Source: Alkalihalobacillus sp. FSL W8-0930
Lineage (GTDB): Bacteria > Bacillota > Bacilli > Bacillales > Bacillaceae_D
Assembly: GCA_037965595.1 (NCBI GenBank)
Contig: CP150183.1
Span: forward strand, 3,410,001 to 3,474,000
Direction: 5' to 3'
DNA: 64,000 bases
The stretch's first letter is position 1. Each line of letters begins with the position of its first letter. Below the pieces are notes generated by a model that worked only from the letters and a program-made list of their open reading frames with translations, searched no databases and was not told where the DNA came from. The position numbers and the translations under genes were made by a program. Shown here one piece after another: positions 1 to 7,934 of the stretch.

Positions 1-1097
1 ATCCCTTCTGGCGGAAGGCCAACAGATGTTAAGACCATCGCTAGCATGATCATCCCTACACCAGGTACTCCTGCTGTACCGATACTTGCTAAAGTGGCTG
101 TTAAGACAATGGTTAATAGGTCAGGCACATCTAATGTTATTCCATATACCTGAGCAATAAAAACGGTCGCAATTGCCTGCATAATAGCCGTTCCATCCAT
201 GTTGATGGTGGCTCCGAGTGGCTGTACAAAGCTTGATACCGTCTTTGATACACCTAGGTTTTCTTGTGCAGATTTCATAGATAGTGGTAGCGTCCCGTTA
301 CTACTAGATAAGCTGAAGCCCATCGCAATCGCCGGGAAGAATCCTTTGTAAAATTTAACAGGATTCATCTTACCGAAGACCGCTACTGCTCCTCCGTATG
401 TCACGATGCTATGAATAATTAAAGCTCCAATCACACAAAGCATATACATCGCGAGTGATCTCATTGCACCAATTCCCGCACTTCCTAATGCAGAGGCAAT
501 GAGTGCACCTGCGCCGTATGGAGCAACCTTCATAATGACTCCAACAAGGTACATCATAATCTCATTACCCTGTTCAAACAGCTTTGTTATTCCCTTTACC
601 TTATCTCCTAAGATCGCAAGCGCAATCCCCACGAATAGTGAGAAGGCGATAATTTGAAGCATCTCTCCAGAAGCCATTGCTTCAATTGGATTAGAAGGAA
701 TGATATTTGTGATCGTCTCCATAATCGGAGGCGCTTCTTCTGCCGTATAATTTTGATCTCCTTCGCCAAGCAACCCTTCATCACCTGGTTGAACAATTAA
801 TGCAATGGATAAACCAATGGCTAAAGCAATAGCAGTGGTAATTAAGAAAAATCCAACTGTTTTCCCACCGATTCTCCCAAGCTTCTTTGGATCACCCATT
901 CCAGCCGCTCCCAATGCAATGGAGAAAAATACGAGCGGAACAACAATCATCATAATCAAGTTAAGAAAAATCGTCCCAACTGGATCGAAAAAATATGTAT
1001 CCACATATTGAAAAGCATCAGGTGCAAAGATATTAAAAATAACACCAGTTACCGCACCAACTAAAAGACCAATTAATATTTTTACCGTTAAATTCAT
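1..1097 (-). CDS. Dicarboxylate/amino acid:cation symporter (DAACS family), partial
   Basis: Sodium- or proton-coupled uptake of glutamate, aspartate or C4-dicarboxylates across the cytoplasmic membrane. The frame is open from an ATG at 1097, preceded by AAGGGAG, to the window edge, giving 365 codons; the last 50-70 residues are outside. Family hallmarks are visible: the serine-rich re-entrant loop reads SSSNGTLP near residue 260, the substrate/cation motif NMDGT near residue 298, and GTAGVPG further on in hairpin 2. Hydrophobic segments run throughout. The usual SSSxxTLP is therefore kept, with Asn-Gly in the variable places. Glutamate and dicarboxylate subtypes cannot be separated here. It is transcribed divergently from lipL. 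Confidence 0.93.
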   Translation of the reverse strand, partial: MNLTVKILIGLLVGAVTGVIFNIFAPDAFQYVDTYFFDPVGTIFLNLIMMIVVPLVFFSIALGAAGMGDPKKLGRIGGKTVGFFLITTAIALAIGLSIALIVQPGDEGLLGEGDQNYTAEEAPPIMETITNIIPSNPIEAMASGEMLQIIAFSLFVGIALAILGDKVKGITKLFEQGNEIMMYLVGVIMKVAPYGAGALIASALGSAGIGAMRSLAMYMLCVIGALIIHSIVTYGGAVAVFGKMNPVKFYKGFFPAIAMGFSLSSSNGTLPLSMKSAQENLGVSKTVSSFVQPLGATINMDGTAIMQAIATVFIAQVYGITLDVPDLLTIVLTATLASIGTAGVPGVGMIMLAMVLTSVGLPPEG

Positions 1098-1206
1098 CTT
1101 TGTGCTCCCTTCACCAATGAATATTAATTCATTGATACCCTCTTAAAAGAAAATTGAAACATTTTTCCATCTGCGTTAAATATCTATTTATAAAAAGATA
1201 ATTGCC

Positions 1207-1236
1207 ATTGTATAACACACCTTCACAGTCAATCAA
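1207..1236 (-). promoter_or_regulatory. Possible SigA promoter of the DAACS gene
   Basis: On the minus strand TTGATT (1236-1231) and TACAAT (1212-1207) are separated by 18 bp, about 110 bp ahead of the symporter start. Matches are moderate and this is a pattern call only. Confidence 0.4.
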
Positions 1237-1260
1237 TGTAAAATAATCCCTATCAATCAT

Positions 1261-1289
1261 GTGATAGCCTGTTTGGAACATGGTATAAT
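1261..1289 (+). promoter_or_regulatory. SigA-type promoter of lipL
   Basis: GTGATA and a perfect TATAAT (1284-1289) with a 17-bp spacer lie 38 bp upstream of the lipL start codon, so the untranslated leader would be about 30 nt. Confidence 0.6.
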
Positions 1290-1326
1290 AGGCTAATGAC
1301 CGTAAGAGAAAAGGGAGAAATTTTTT

Positions 1327-2160
1327 ATGAATTCAGTCAGAAATCAGCAGGATTTTGTAAAAACCTGGCGATATTTTGATCATACTCAGAATGGTTCAGG
1401 CTATAGTGCGCTTGAATCCTTTGCCTTTGATGATATGTTATGTCAGTCCGTAGGAGACACTGGGGCCGCAGCGTTCAGGGCATGGGTACATTACGATACC
1501 GTTGTTCTTGGCACTCAAGACTCAAGGCTTCCATATATTCAAGAAGGAATTGATTTTCTATCTCCAGAATACCAGTCCATCGTCAGAAACTCCGGTGGAC
1601 TTGCTGTTATGCTGGACGAGGGTGTGCTTAATCTATCACTCATCTTTCAGGAAATGAAGGGCTGGTCGATTAATGCGGGGTACGACTTAATGCTTGAGCT
1701 CATTCGTTCAATGTTCCCAGCGTTTCGGGAAAAAATTGAGGCGCGTGAAATTGTTGGCTCTTATTGTCCGGGCAGTTACGATCTTAGTATCAACAATCAG
1801 AAATTTGCAGGCATCTCACAAAGGCGAACCCGAGGTGGTGTAGCCGTACAAATCTATCTATGCGTTACAGGAAGTGGATCTGATCGCGCTGAGGTGATCA
1901 GACAGTTCTATAAAGAGGCGTTAAAAAACGGTGACGCTCGCTATGAGGTACCAGACATTCGGCCAGAAACAATGGCCTCTCTTGAAGAATTGACGGTAGA
2001 AGCACTAACAGTGCCTTATGTGCTTGACCTTGCCAAACAAGCGATGGAGCAACTCGGAGCAACGATTAACCCTTCTGAACCAAGTGAAGACGAACAACGT
2101 GTATTTGAACAGCAGCTCGAACGCGTGACACAGCGTCACGAGCGTTGTCTCGCCCCATAG
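1327..2160 (+). CDS. lipL: Octanoyl-[GcvH]:protein N-octanoyltransferase LipL (YwfL)
   Basis: Moves octanoyl groups from GcvH to the E2 subunits of dehydrogenase complexes in the bacillar lipoate pathway. At 277 residues it has the family length. The biotin/lipoate-ligase-like core shows a Gly-Gly turn (RNSGG, 87-91), then SYCPGSYDL with Cys147 as the likely acyl-thioester nucleophile (the B. subtilis enzyme uses Cys150), and the INNQKFAGISQRR segment with Lys159. The ATG at 1327 follows AGGGAGA. In B. subtilis lipL (ywfL), pta and hemQ (ywfI) are also neighbours, which supports the call. It converges on pta and shares a bidirectional terminator with it. Confidence 0.93.
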   Translation: MNSVRNQQDFVKTWRYFDHTQNGSGYSALESFAFDDMLCQSVGDTGAAAFRAWVHYDTVVLGTQDSRLPYIQEGIDFLSPEYQSIVRNSGGLAVMLDEGVLNLSLIFQEMKGWSINAGYDLMLELIRSMFPAFREKIEAREIVGSYCPGSYDLSINNQKFAGISQRRTRGGVAVQIYLCVTGSGSDRAEVIRQFYKEALKNGDARYEVPDIRPETMASLEELTVEALTVPYVLDLAKQAMEQLGATINPSEPSEDEQRVFEQQLERVTQRHERCLAP

Positions 2161-2193
2161 AAAAAACGCAGCGATTAGATCGCTGCGTTTTTT
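2161..2193. terminator. Bidirectional terminator between lipL and pta
   Basis: A perfect 15-bp inverted repeat with a 3-nt loop (AAAAAACGCAGCGAT / ATCGCTGCGTTTTTT). A-runs and T-runs flank it, so it works for both convergent genes. Confidence 0.93.
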
Positions 2194-2202
2194 AGGTTCC
2201 TA

Positions 2203-3195
2203 TTAAACCGTGACACGTTGGTTGATTGCTTGCATCGCTGTGATTAAGCTTAATTTAAAGACATCATCAGCGTCACATCCACGTGAAAGATCGTTCACTG
2301 GTTTGTTTAACCCTTGTAGGATTGGTCCAATTGCATCGTATCCACCAAGACGTTGAGCAATTTTGTAACCTAGGTTACCTGACTCAAGGCTTGGGAAGAT
2401 GAATACATTTGCTTGTCCTTGAAGTGGTGAATTCGGAGCTTTCTTTTGAGCAACAGCTGGAACAAACGCTGCATCAAATTGGAATTCTCCATCAATCACT
2501 AAGTCAGGACGTGCTGCTTGAGCAATTTTTGTTGCTTCTGATACTTTTTGTGTCTCTTGTGAAGACGCAGATCCAAGTGTTGAGAAGCTAAGCATCGCTA
2601 CTTTTGGATCAATATCAAATAATTTAGCTGTTTCAGCTGTTGCAATGGCAATCTCAGAAAGCTCTTCTGCATTAGGAGCAATGTTAATCGCGCAATCACC
2701 GAATACAAACTTCTGATCTTCTTTCACCATGACAAATACTCCAGACGTACGCTTGATACCTGGTTGTGTTTTGATGATTTGAAGAGCAGGACGTACCGTG
2801 TCACCCGTTGAATGAGCTGCACCACTTACAAGTCCTTCTGCTTTATCCATATAGACAAGCATCGTTCCAAAGTAGTTCACATCAAGAAGGACCTTGCGTG
2901 CACTTTCTTCGGTTTCTTTTCCTTTGCGACGAGCAACAAATGCTTCTACCATCGCATCGAATTCTGCATAGTCTGCTGGGTTCTCTATTGTAATGTCTGA
3001 AGAAAGTTCAATTCCTTCTTTCGTTGCTACTTCTTTAATGGCTTCTGGCGCACCAATTAAAATTGGCTTTACTACACGCTCTTCTGTCAATCTGACAGCT
3101 GCCTTCAAAATACGTTCGTCTGTACCTTCTGGAAATACAATGGTTGGCTGATGTTGTTGGACCTGTTCTTTAATTTGAGTAAACAAATCGCTCAT
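2203..3195 (-). CDS. pta: Phosphate acetyltransferase
   Basis: Interconverts acetyl-CoA and acetyl phosphate in overflow metabolism. The 330 residues equal the short class I Pta, with no N-terminal regulatory domain. Typical PTA_PTB segments are visible: FPEGTDERILKAA near residue 21, the CoA/phosphate loop SGAAHSTGDTVRPAL (124-138), and LNKPVNDLSRG near the C-terminus. The ATG follows AAGGGGGG at good spacing. A catabolite-response-like element lies about 120 bp upstream, as expected if CcpA activates the gene as in B. subtilis; that part is inference. It is divergent from hemQ. Confidence 0.96.
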   Translation of the reverse strand: MSDLFTQIKEQVQQHQPTIVFPEGTDERILKAAVRLTEERVVKPILIGAPEAIKEVATKEGIELSSDITIENPADYAEFDAMVEAFVARRKGKETEESARKVLLDVNYFGTMLVYMDKAEGLVSGAAHSTGDTVRPALQIIKTQPGIKRTSGVFVMVKEDQKFVFGDCAINIAPNAEELSEIAIATAETAKLFDIDPKVAMLSFSTLGSASSQETQKVSEATKIAQAARPDLVIDGEFQFDAAFVPAVAQKKAPNSPLQGQANVFIFPSLESGNLGYKIAQRLGGYDAIGPILQGLNKPVNDLSRGCDADDVFKLSLITAMQAINQRVTV

Positions 3196-3313
3196 GCCAA
3201 ACCCCCCTTTACTTTATTCATACCCGTTATACCCTTAGCATACCCCTGTTTTCTTTAAAAAGGAACAGGCATACACAAGATTGTCATTTTTGCAACTTAA
3301 AAAAGCGAGAGAG

Positions 3314-3327
3314 GGAATACGCTTACA
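3314..3327 (-). promoter_or_regulatory. Candidate cre (CcpA) site upstream of pta
   Basis: The minus strand reads TGTAAGCGTATTCC, close to the cre consensus (TGNAARCGNWWWCA) with one clear mismatch at the end. A second TGTAAGCG core lies at 3351-3358 on the same strand. The distance to pta (about 120 bp) suits CcpA activation, known for B. subtilis pta, but the divergent hemQ promoter shares this region. Confidence 0.5.
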
Positions 3328-3479
3328 GTCATGCGGTATTTGGCATACATCGCTTACAATTATTTTTTTCGAAACAGCCCTTTTTTATGTGCGTTTCGTT
3401 TCAAAAGATGTATTCCCAATTGGAAATATGATAATGTAAGGATGGAATAGTCAGTGATTGGACTTAGGAGGTAAGTGAA

Positions 3480-4229
3480 ATGAACGAAGCAGCAAAGACA
3501 CTTGACGGTTGGTATGTTCTACATGATTTCCGAAGAATTGATTGGACTTCATGGAAACAGGTGCCAAGCGAAGAACGCGAACAAATCATTAGCGAACTGC
3601 AAACACTCCTTTCCAATTGGGAAGAAGCAATCTCAACAGATTCAGGAACACATACAGTGTACTCCATCCTCGGTCAAAAAGCTGACCTGATGATCATGCT
3701 TATGCGTCCAACGATGAAAGAACTAAATGAACTTGAAAACGCCTTTAATAAAACCAGATTTGCTGAGTTTACACTTCCATCGTATTCGTACGTATCGGTT
3801 GTAGAGCTTAGTAATTATCTTGCAGGTGACAGCGACGAGGATCCTTACCAAAACCCTCACGTTCGCTCAAGATTGTACCCTACATTAACAGATGCCCCTT
3901 ACGTATGCTTCTATCCAATGGATAAACGCCGCGACGGGAACGATAACTGGTATATGCTTGATATGGACGAGCGTCGCTCCCTTATGCGCAGTCACGGTAT
4001 GATTGGCCGAGGGTATGCAGGTAAAGTAAAACAAATCATCTCTGGCTCTGTCGGCTTTGACGATTGGGAATGGGGCGTTACACTATTTGCTGAAGATGTC
4101 CTTCAATTTAAAAAGCTTGTCTATGAAATGCGTTTTGACGAGGTATCGGCGCGATACGGAGAATTTGGATCGTTTTACGTAGGATCGTTACTTAAGAAAG
4201 AGCAGCTGTCCAAGTACCTTTATGTTTAA
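3480..4229 (+). CDS. hemQ: Coproheme decarboxylase HemQ
   Basis: Last enzyme of the coproporphyrin-dependent heme pathway of Gram-positive bacteria: it oxidatively decarboxylates two propionates of coproheme to give heme b. The 249-residue product fits the chlorite-dismutase-fold family. The reactive tyrosine is in YPMDKRRDG (Tyr145) and the proximal heme ligand in [13 protein letters not shown] (His172), the same numbers as in characterised Firmicutes enzymes. The conserved block [13 protein letters not shown] lies near the C-terminus. A strong AGGAGGT precedes the ATG. A G+C-rich hairpin terminator and a phased repeat array follow. Confidence 0.95.
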   Translation: MNEAAKTLDGWYVLHDFRRIDWTSWKQVPSEEREQIISELQTLLSNWEEAISTDSGTHTVYSILGQKADLMIMLMRPTMKELNELENAFNKTRFAEFTLPSYSYVSVVELSNYLAGDSDEDPYQNPHVRSRLYPTLTDAPYVCFYPMDKRRDGNDNWYMLDMDERRSLMRSHGMIGRGYAGKVKQIISGSVGFDDWEWGVTLFAEDVLQFKKLVYEMRFDEVSARYGEFGSFYVGSLLKKEQLSKYLYV

Positions 4230-4249
4230 GGATTTGGGATAGAAATGAG

Positions 4250-4277
4250 AAAGCGAGCCGCGGGGCTCGCTTTTTTT
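4250..4277 (+). terminator. hemQ terminator
   Basis: AAAGCGAGCC (4250-4259) pairs perfectly with GGCTCGCTTT (4263-4272) over a 3-nt loop and is followed by a run of seven T. Confidence 0.93.
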
Positions 4278-4322
4278 GTGTGAGCTGGGTTTGAGTGTGG
4301 GAAGGTGCGGGCGGAATCCTTT

Positions 4323-4575
4323 TGCGCGAGATTGTGGCGGAAGTGCGCGAGGTTCTTTCTTTTTGCGCGACTTTGCGGCGTTCGTGCGCGACCTCCTCCC
4401 TTTCTGCGCGACTTTGCATGGGGAGTGCTCGACCTCCCTTCTTTTTGCGCGACTTTGTATGGACCGTGCTCGACCTCCCTTCTTTCTGCGCGACTTTGCG
4501 TGGAGAGTGCGCGACCCTCCCTCTTTCTGCGCGACTTCACATGCCTCACGCACGACACTCCCTAATCACGCACAA
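4323..4575 (+). repeat. Phased TGCGCGA tandem array (array 1)
   Basis: This gene-free stretch between convergent hemQ and yidC holds 12 copies of TGCGCGA or close variants (TGCTCGA, CGCACGA) starting at 4323, 4344, 4364, 4385, 4405, 4426, 4446, 4467, 4487, 4508, 4528 and 4549; a 13th degenerate copy is at 4569. Spacing alternates exactly 21, 20, 21, 20 bp, a 41-bp repeat made of two half-units. The spacers are pyrimidine-rich (CTCCCTTCTTTC type). All reading frames stay open because 41 is not a multiple of three, so the overlapping Arg/Ser/Cys-rich ORFs here are not taken as genes. Confidence 0.93.
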
Positions 4576-4606
4576 AAAAGACCACTGAGTTCCCCTCAGT
4601 GGTCTT
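4574..4606 (-). terminator. yidC terminator
   Basis: On the minus strand a 12-bp stem (AAGACCACTGAG / CTCAGTGGTCTT) with a 5-nt loop is followed by six T, directly after the yidC stop codon. Confidence 0.92.
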
Positions 4607-4611
4607 CATAC

Positions 4612-5397
4612 TTACTTCGTTTCTAACTCTGCAAGCTTTGCGTTCGGGCGAATGACTACAAAGTATGTTTGGATGATCATAAAGATGTTTCCGATTACCC
4701 AATAAAGGGAAAGGGCTGAAGGTAGCGTTACACCGGCAATGATGATCATAACTGGCATTACATACAGTAAGATGTTCATTGGGTTTGGCATACCTTCTAC
4801 TGTTGGCATTTGCTGCATTTGGCTCATCGACATTTTAAACTGGAAGAAAGTCGTGATTGCCGCAATAACCGGTAATACATAGTCAGGTTGTCCTAAGTTA
4901 AACCATAGGAACTCATGGGCTCTAATTTCTTCCGTACGAATAATCGCAAAGTAGAATGCCATGATGATTGGGAATTGTACAAGAATCGGTAAACATCCGG
5001 CTAATGGATTTACTCCATGCTTTTGATACAAGCCCATCATTTCTCTTTGAACTTCTTGCTGAGCTTTTGGATCTCCCTTTTTCTTTTTCATTCTTTCTTG
5101 AATTTCTTGCATTTCTGGGCGTAGCAACTGCATTTTACGTGTACTTTTTTGTTGCTTTAATACAAGTGGCAGTAACACACAACGGATCAAAATCGTTGTA
5201 ATGATAATGGATAGACCATAGTTGTTATTAAAGAATACGGCTACTGTTGTAATAAGCCAAGACATTGGGTATACAAAAAAGTGACTCCAAAATCCTTCTG
5301 TTTCAGCTGTAATTGGTGCTTGCTCCATAGGTGAACAAGCGGACAAGACAACCATTAATAAGGCCATTGTTAACATGATAATATGTGACTTCTTCAA
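4612..5397 (-). CDS. yidC: Membrane protein insertase YidC/OxaA (lipoprotein form)
   Basis: Inserts membrane proteins with or without SecYEG. The 261-residue product starts with a lipoprotein signal peptide ending LSAC (Cys21), followed by the conserved five-helix core; the cytoplasmic loop [17 protein letters not shown] sits between helices, and the conserved Arg of the hydrophilic groove is in [10 protein letters not shown] near residue 72. The start is a TTG at 5397, with AAGGAGG ending 10 nt upstream. No rnpA/rpmH lies nearby, so this is probably the second, non-oriC paralog (YqjG/YidC2 type). The preceding small ORF and an mRNA hairpin over the ribosome-binding site suggest MifM-like control (see that entry). 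Confidence 0.93.
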   Translation of the reverse strand: MKKSHIIMLTMALLMVVLSACSPMEQAPITAETEGFWSHFFVYPMSWLITTVAVFFNNNYGLSIIITTILIRCVLLPLVLKQQKSTRKMQLLRPEMQEIQERMKKKKGDPKAQQEVQREMMGLYQKHGVNPLAGCLPILVQFPIIMAFYFAIIRTEEIRAHEFLWFNLGQPDYVLPVIAAITTFFQFKMSMSQMQQMPTVEGMPNPMNILLYVMPVMIIIAGVTLPSALSLYWVIGNIFMIIQTYFVVIRPNAKLAELETK

Positions 5398-5406
5398 AAT
5401 GAAAAT

Positions 5407-5462
5407 TCCTCCTTGTTGGTTATACGCATTTTTGATTTTAAGCTGCTACCACAAGGGATGGA
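5407..5462 (-). promoter_or_regulatory. mRNA stem-loop sequestering the yidC ribosome-binding site
   Basis: In the leader-yidC transcript CCTTGTGGT (5456-5448, inside the last leader codons) pairs with ACCAACAAGG (5420-5411) with one bulged A, giving 9 bp that include AAGG of the yidC Shine-Dalgarno. After a small internal loop TCC (5462-5460) can pair with GGA (5409-5407), covering the rest. The 27-nt loop contains the leader stop codon. Translation of yidC would need this helix to be opened by a ribosome on the leader. Confidence 0.7.
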
Positions 5463-5707
5463 GCTTCATCATCAGAGCCATATTGATCATAAATCGACGG
5501 TATCTTCGGACGATAGGTGACCGACATAGGACAAACAGGTGGATCTACTCTAGAGCTATAGATCGTCACGAGTCGTTCTTTCAGTTGGTTCGATCTAATT
5601 TTGTGATGATTAAAAGCAAGATTAATTCTAGCGAACGCTGCCAGCATGTATAATCCAATTAATAAAATCGCACCAATCATCATCATCTCTAAAAGTAATT
5701 CAATCAC
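5438..5707 (-). CDS. Small membrane-anchored leader peptide, MifM-like candidate
   Basis: An 89-residue product with a GTG start at 5707 and a strong AGGAGG 9 nt upstream, ending 40 nt before yidC. Residues about 2-26 form one hydrophobic helix (rich in Leu/Met/Ile), followed by a basic stretch and a C-terminal tail with an acidic cluster, [14 protein letters not shown]. In B. subtilis MifM (95 residues, one N-terminal TM helix) stalls at an acidic DEEDAG stretch and so opens a hairpin over the yidC2 SD. Here the gene order, size, TM helix, acidic motif and SD-sequestering hairpin all match, although overall sequence similarity is not evident. The arrest function is inferred; coding status is well supported. 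Confidence 0.75.
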   Translation of the reverse strand: MIELLLEMMMIGAILLIGLYMLAAFARINLAFNHHKIRSNQLKERLVTIYSSRVDPPVCPMSVTYRPKIPSIYDQYGSDDEAPSLVVAA

Positions 5708-5742
5708 ACCTGCTCACCTCCTACCCTTTACGCAATAGTCTC

Positions 5743-5771
5743 ATCGTACCACACATGTCCTACGTTCTCAA
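5743..5771 (-). promoter_or_regulatory. SigA-type promoter of the leader-yidC transcript
   Basis: On the minus strand TTGAGA (5771-5766) and TACGAT (5748-5743) have a 17-bp spacer and lie 36 bp before the leader GTG, separating this transcript from the upstream ABC operon. Confidence 0.6.
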
Positions 5772-5791
5772 AATGCTTTTTTGGCTTTTGC

Positions 5792-7042
5792 TTATTTTTT
5801 TGAAAGCGATAACGCAGCTTTAATTCCTTTGAATAATGAATTGCTGCCATACATAATGACGCCACCTTTGTAAACGTTGGCTGCAAATAAGCTAAAGACG
5901 ATGATCGAAACAATCATCACTCCAAAGGAAAGAATGACTTCCCATAAAGGAATGGCTAGTAGACCTAAACGCAGGAACATGATAATCGGTGAGAAAAATG
6001 GTATCCATGAAGTAACCGTAACCAGCATTGACTCTGGATTGTTTAAGCCAAAGATCGCAATAAAGAATGCAATCATCACCATATAAATGAGTGGTTGAAT
6101 CAATGTGTTCACATCTTCTACACGGCTTACTAAAGAGCCAAGCATCGCTGCAATACTACCGTATAGTAAGAAGCCGAGAACTAAGAAAATGAGTGCATAA
6201 CCAACTAAGTCATATGGAATGTTCGATCCGAGAAGCTCTGATATAAAGCTATCTTCTGTTGAACCTCTGATTAAAAGACCTAGTCCCGCACCGATTAAAA
6301 GGATCACAAGTTGAAGTAAGGCTGTTAATCCAATCCCTACAATCTTCCCAAACATCTGCACGATTGGATGAACACTCGACACAAGAATCTCCATGACACG
6401 CGATGATTTTTCCGTTGCTACCTCCGTCGCAATCATCGTTCCATAGACAATGACTGCCAAATAAATAACGAATAGGAGTATATACACGATCGTCTGAGCT
6501 TGAGACGTTTCTTCTTCTGTACGATCAGGAGTGAGAGAAGACTCTGCAGATTCAGTATCAAAAGAGATTGGAGCATAAATGGAAGCCAACTGCGCTTCAT
6601 CAAGTCCTAGCTCTAGTGTTGCAACAGATTCTTTTACACGCTGCACCGTTGTTTCCACTTCGTTTGCCACACTTGTTGATACATCATTGGCATATAATAA
6701 GGCCGATAGTTGGCCGGACTCATCCGTTTGTAAGCTGAGTACATAATCTGATTCTGTTTCTTCAAGAACCTCGCTTGGCTCTCCCTGTTGCGCCGATTCA
6801 TTTGTCGCTTCGAATTCTTGAGCAGATAACTCTTGAGTCACAATTTCTGCAATTTCTTCTTGGTCACCAACAACAGCAATGGATTCTGCACCATCCCCTT
6901 CACCAGAGAACGCTTCAAAGATTCGATCAACATTTAAGAAACCTGCAATCACCAGAATCGTAATAATGGTAGTAATCATAAACGCTTTTGTCTTTAAACG
7001 GTTCGTAAACGTATGCATAGTGACTGTCCAAAAATTATTCAT
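5792..7042 (-). CDS. yhcI: ABC-2 type exporter permease (YhcI-like)
   Basis: Membrane subunit of an ABC exporter. One N-terminal TM helix (about 22-42) is followed by a large acidic extracytoplasmic domain of about 150 residues and then five or six TM helices, the NatB/YhaP/YhcI architecture. The start is taken at ATG 7042, which overlaps the end of the ATPase gene by 8 nt; a longer TTG start at 7063 has no separate RBS. It closes a five-gene operon in the same order as B. subtilis yhcE-yhcF-yhcG-yhcH-yhcI. The exported substrate is unknown. Confidence 0.85.
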   Translation of the reverse strand: MNNFWTVTMHTFTNRLKTKAFMITTIITILVIAGFLNVDRIFEAFSGEGDGAESIAVVGDQEEIAEIVTQELSAQEFEATNESAQQGEPSEVLEETESDYVLSLQTDESGQLSALLYANDVSTSVANEVETTVQRVKESVATLELGLDEAQLASIYAPISFDTESAESSLTPDRTEEETSQAQTIVYILLFVIYLAVIVYGTMIATEVATEKSSRVMEILVSSVHPIVQMFGKIVGIGLTALLQLVILLIGAGLGLLIRGSTEDSFISELLGSNIPYDLVGYALIFLVLGFLLYGSIAAMLGSLVSRVEDVNTLIQPLIYMVMIAFFIAIFGLNNPESMLVTVTSWIPFFSPIIMFLRLGLLAIPLWEVILSFGVMIVSIIVFSLFAANVYKGGVIMYGSNSLFKGIKAALSLSKK

Positions 7043-7934
7043 ATGAGGTCCCCACTTTCTCAACGAATATGTCGTGTAAGCTTGGTTCTTCTACTTCAAA
7101 GCGTTCAACAAATCCTTTTTGTGTGATTTGCTGAAACAATGATTTTGCCGCTTCCATCCCATCCACTTGAACACGTGCTCCATTTGGGAAGGCTTCAAAT
7201 TTCGTCACACCTGGTTGTTCCTGCAAGAAATCAAGCGAATAATCGGCGCGAATCAACACATTCTTCTTTCCGAAATCTTGTTTAATTTCTTTCAGCTTTC
7301 CATGAACAACTGGTTTTCCCTTATGCATGATACACAGATGTTCACATAACTCCTCTACATGCTCCATCCGGTGACTGGAAAAGATAATTGTTGAGCCTGC
7401 GTTTTTTAATTCGATGACGGCTTTTTTCAGAAGGTCGACATTTAAAGGATCTAATCCACTGAACGGCTCATCTAGAATGACCAATTCCGGATTATGCAGG
7501 ATTGCAGCGATGAATTGAATTTTTTGCTGATTCCCTTTTGAAAGCTCCTCAATCTTTTTGTTTTCATATTCTGGCACCTTAAAGGTCTCTAGCCACTGTT
7601 TGGTCGCTTTTAAGATGTCCGTCTTTTTCATTCCTTTTAATCGTCCCAGGTAAAGGAGCTGTTCCTTTACTGTTAGCTTTGGGTAAAGTCCTCGTTCTTC
7701 AGGTAAGTACCCCACTAAGCTAGTACGGCTATAATCGATCTTCTGACCATCCCAAGTAATCGTTCCATCTGATGGGTCCAGAAGCCCAAGAATCATTCGG
7801 AACGTTGTTGTTTTCCCCGCTCCATTTGCTCCGAGCATTCCAAAAATGTCACCTTTAGGTACATGAATCGAAATGTCTTTCACCGCTTGATGCTGACCGA
7901 ACTGCTTTGACACGTGATCAATGGATAAAGTCAT
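7035..7934 (-). CDS. yhcH: ABC transporter ATP-binding protein (YhcH-like)
   Basis: A 299-residue nucleotide-binding subunit with Walker A GANGAGKTT (about 34-42), an ABC signature reading LSKGNQQK, Walker B VILDEPFSGLD and the switch histidine in SSHRMEH, then a C-terminal extension of about 90 residues typical of NatA/YhaQ-type ATPases. The ATG at 7934 overlaps the stop of yhcG (ATGA) and is preceded by AAGGAG, so translation is coupled. It most likely pairs with the permease that follows. Confidence 0.9.
   Translation of the reverse strand: MTLSIDHVSKQFGQHQAVKDISIHVPKGDIFGMLGANGAGKTTTFRMILGLLDPSDGTITWDGQKIDYSRTSLVGYLPEERGLYPKLTVKEQLLYLGRLKGMKKTDILKATKQWLETFKVPEYENKKIEELSKGNQQKIQFIAAILHNPELVILDEPFSGLDPLNVDLLKKAVIELKNAGSTIIFSSHRMEHVEELCEHLCIMHKGKPVVHGKLKEIKQDFGKKNVLIRADYSLDFLQEQPGVTKFEAFPNGARVQVDGMEAAKSLFQQITQKGFVERFEVEEPSLHDIFVEKVGTSYE

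Noticed and set aside
4188-4626. Six overlapping ORFs (75-121 codons) rich in Arg, Ser and Cys on both strands
   Set aside because: All are produced by the 41-bp phased repeat, which leaves every frame open. No RBS, codon use or family match; they overlap terminators.
5375-5653. 92-codon plus-strand ORF opposite the yidC leader
   Set aside because: Antisense shadow of the better supported leader ORF, which has a promoter, a strong SD and a TM helix.
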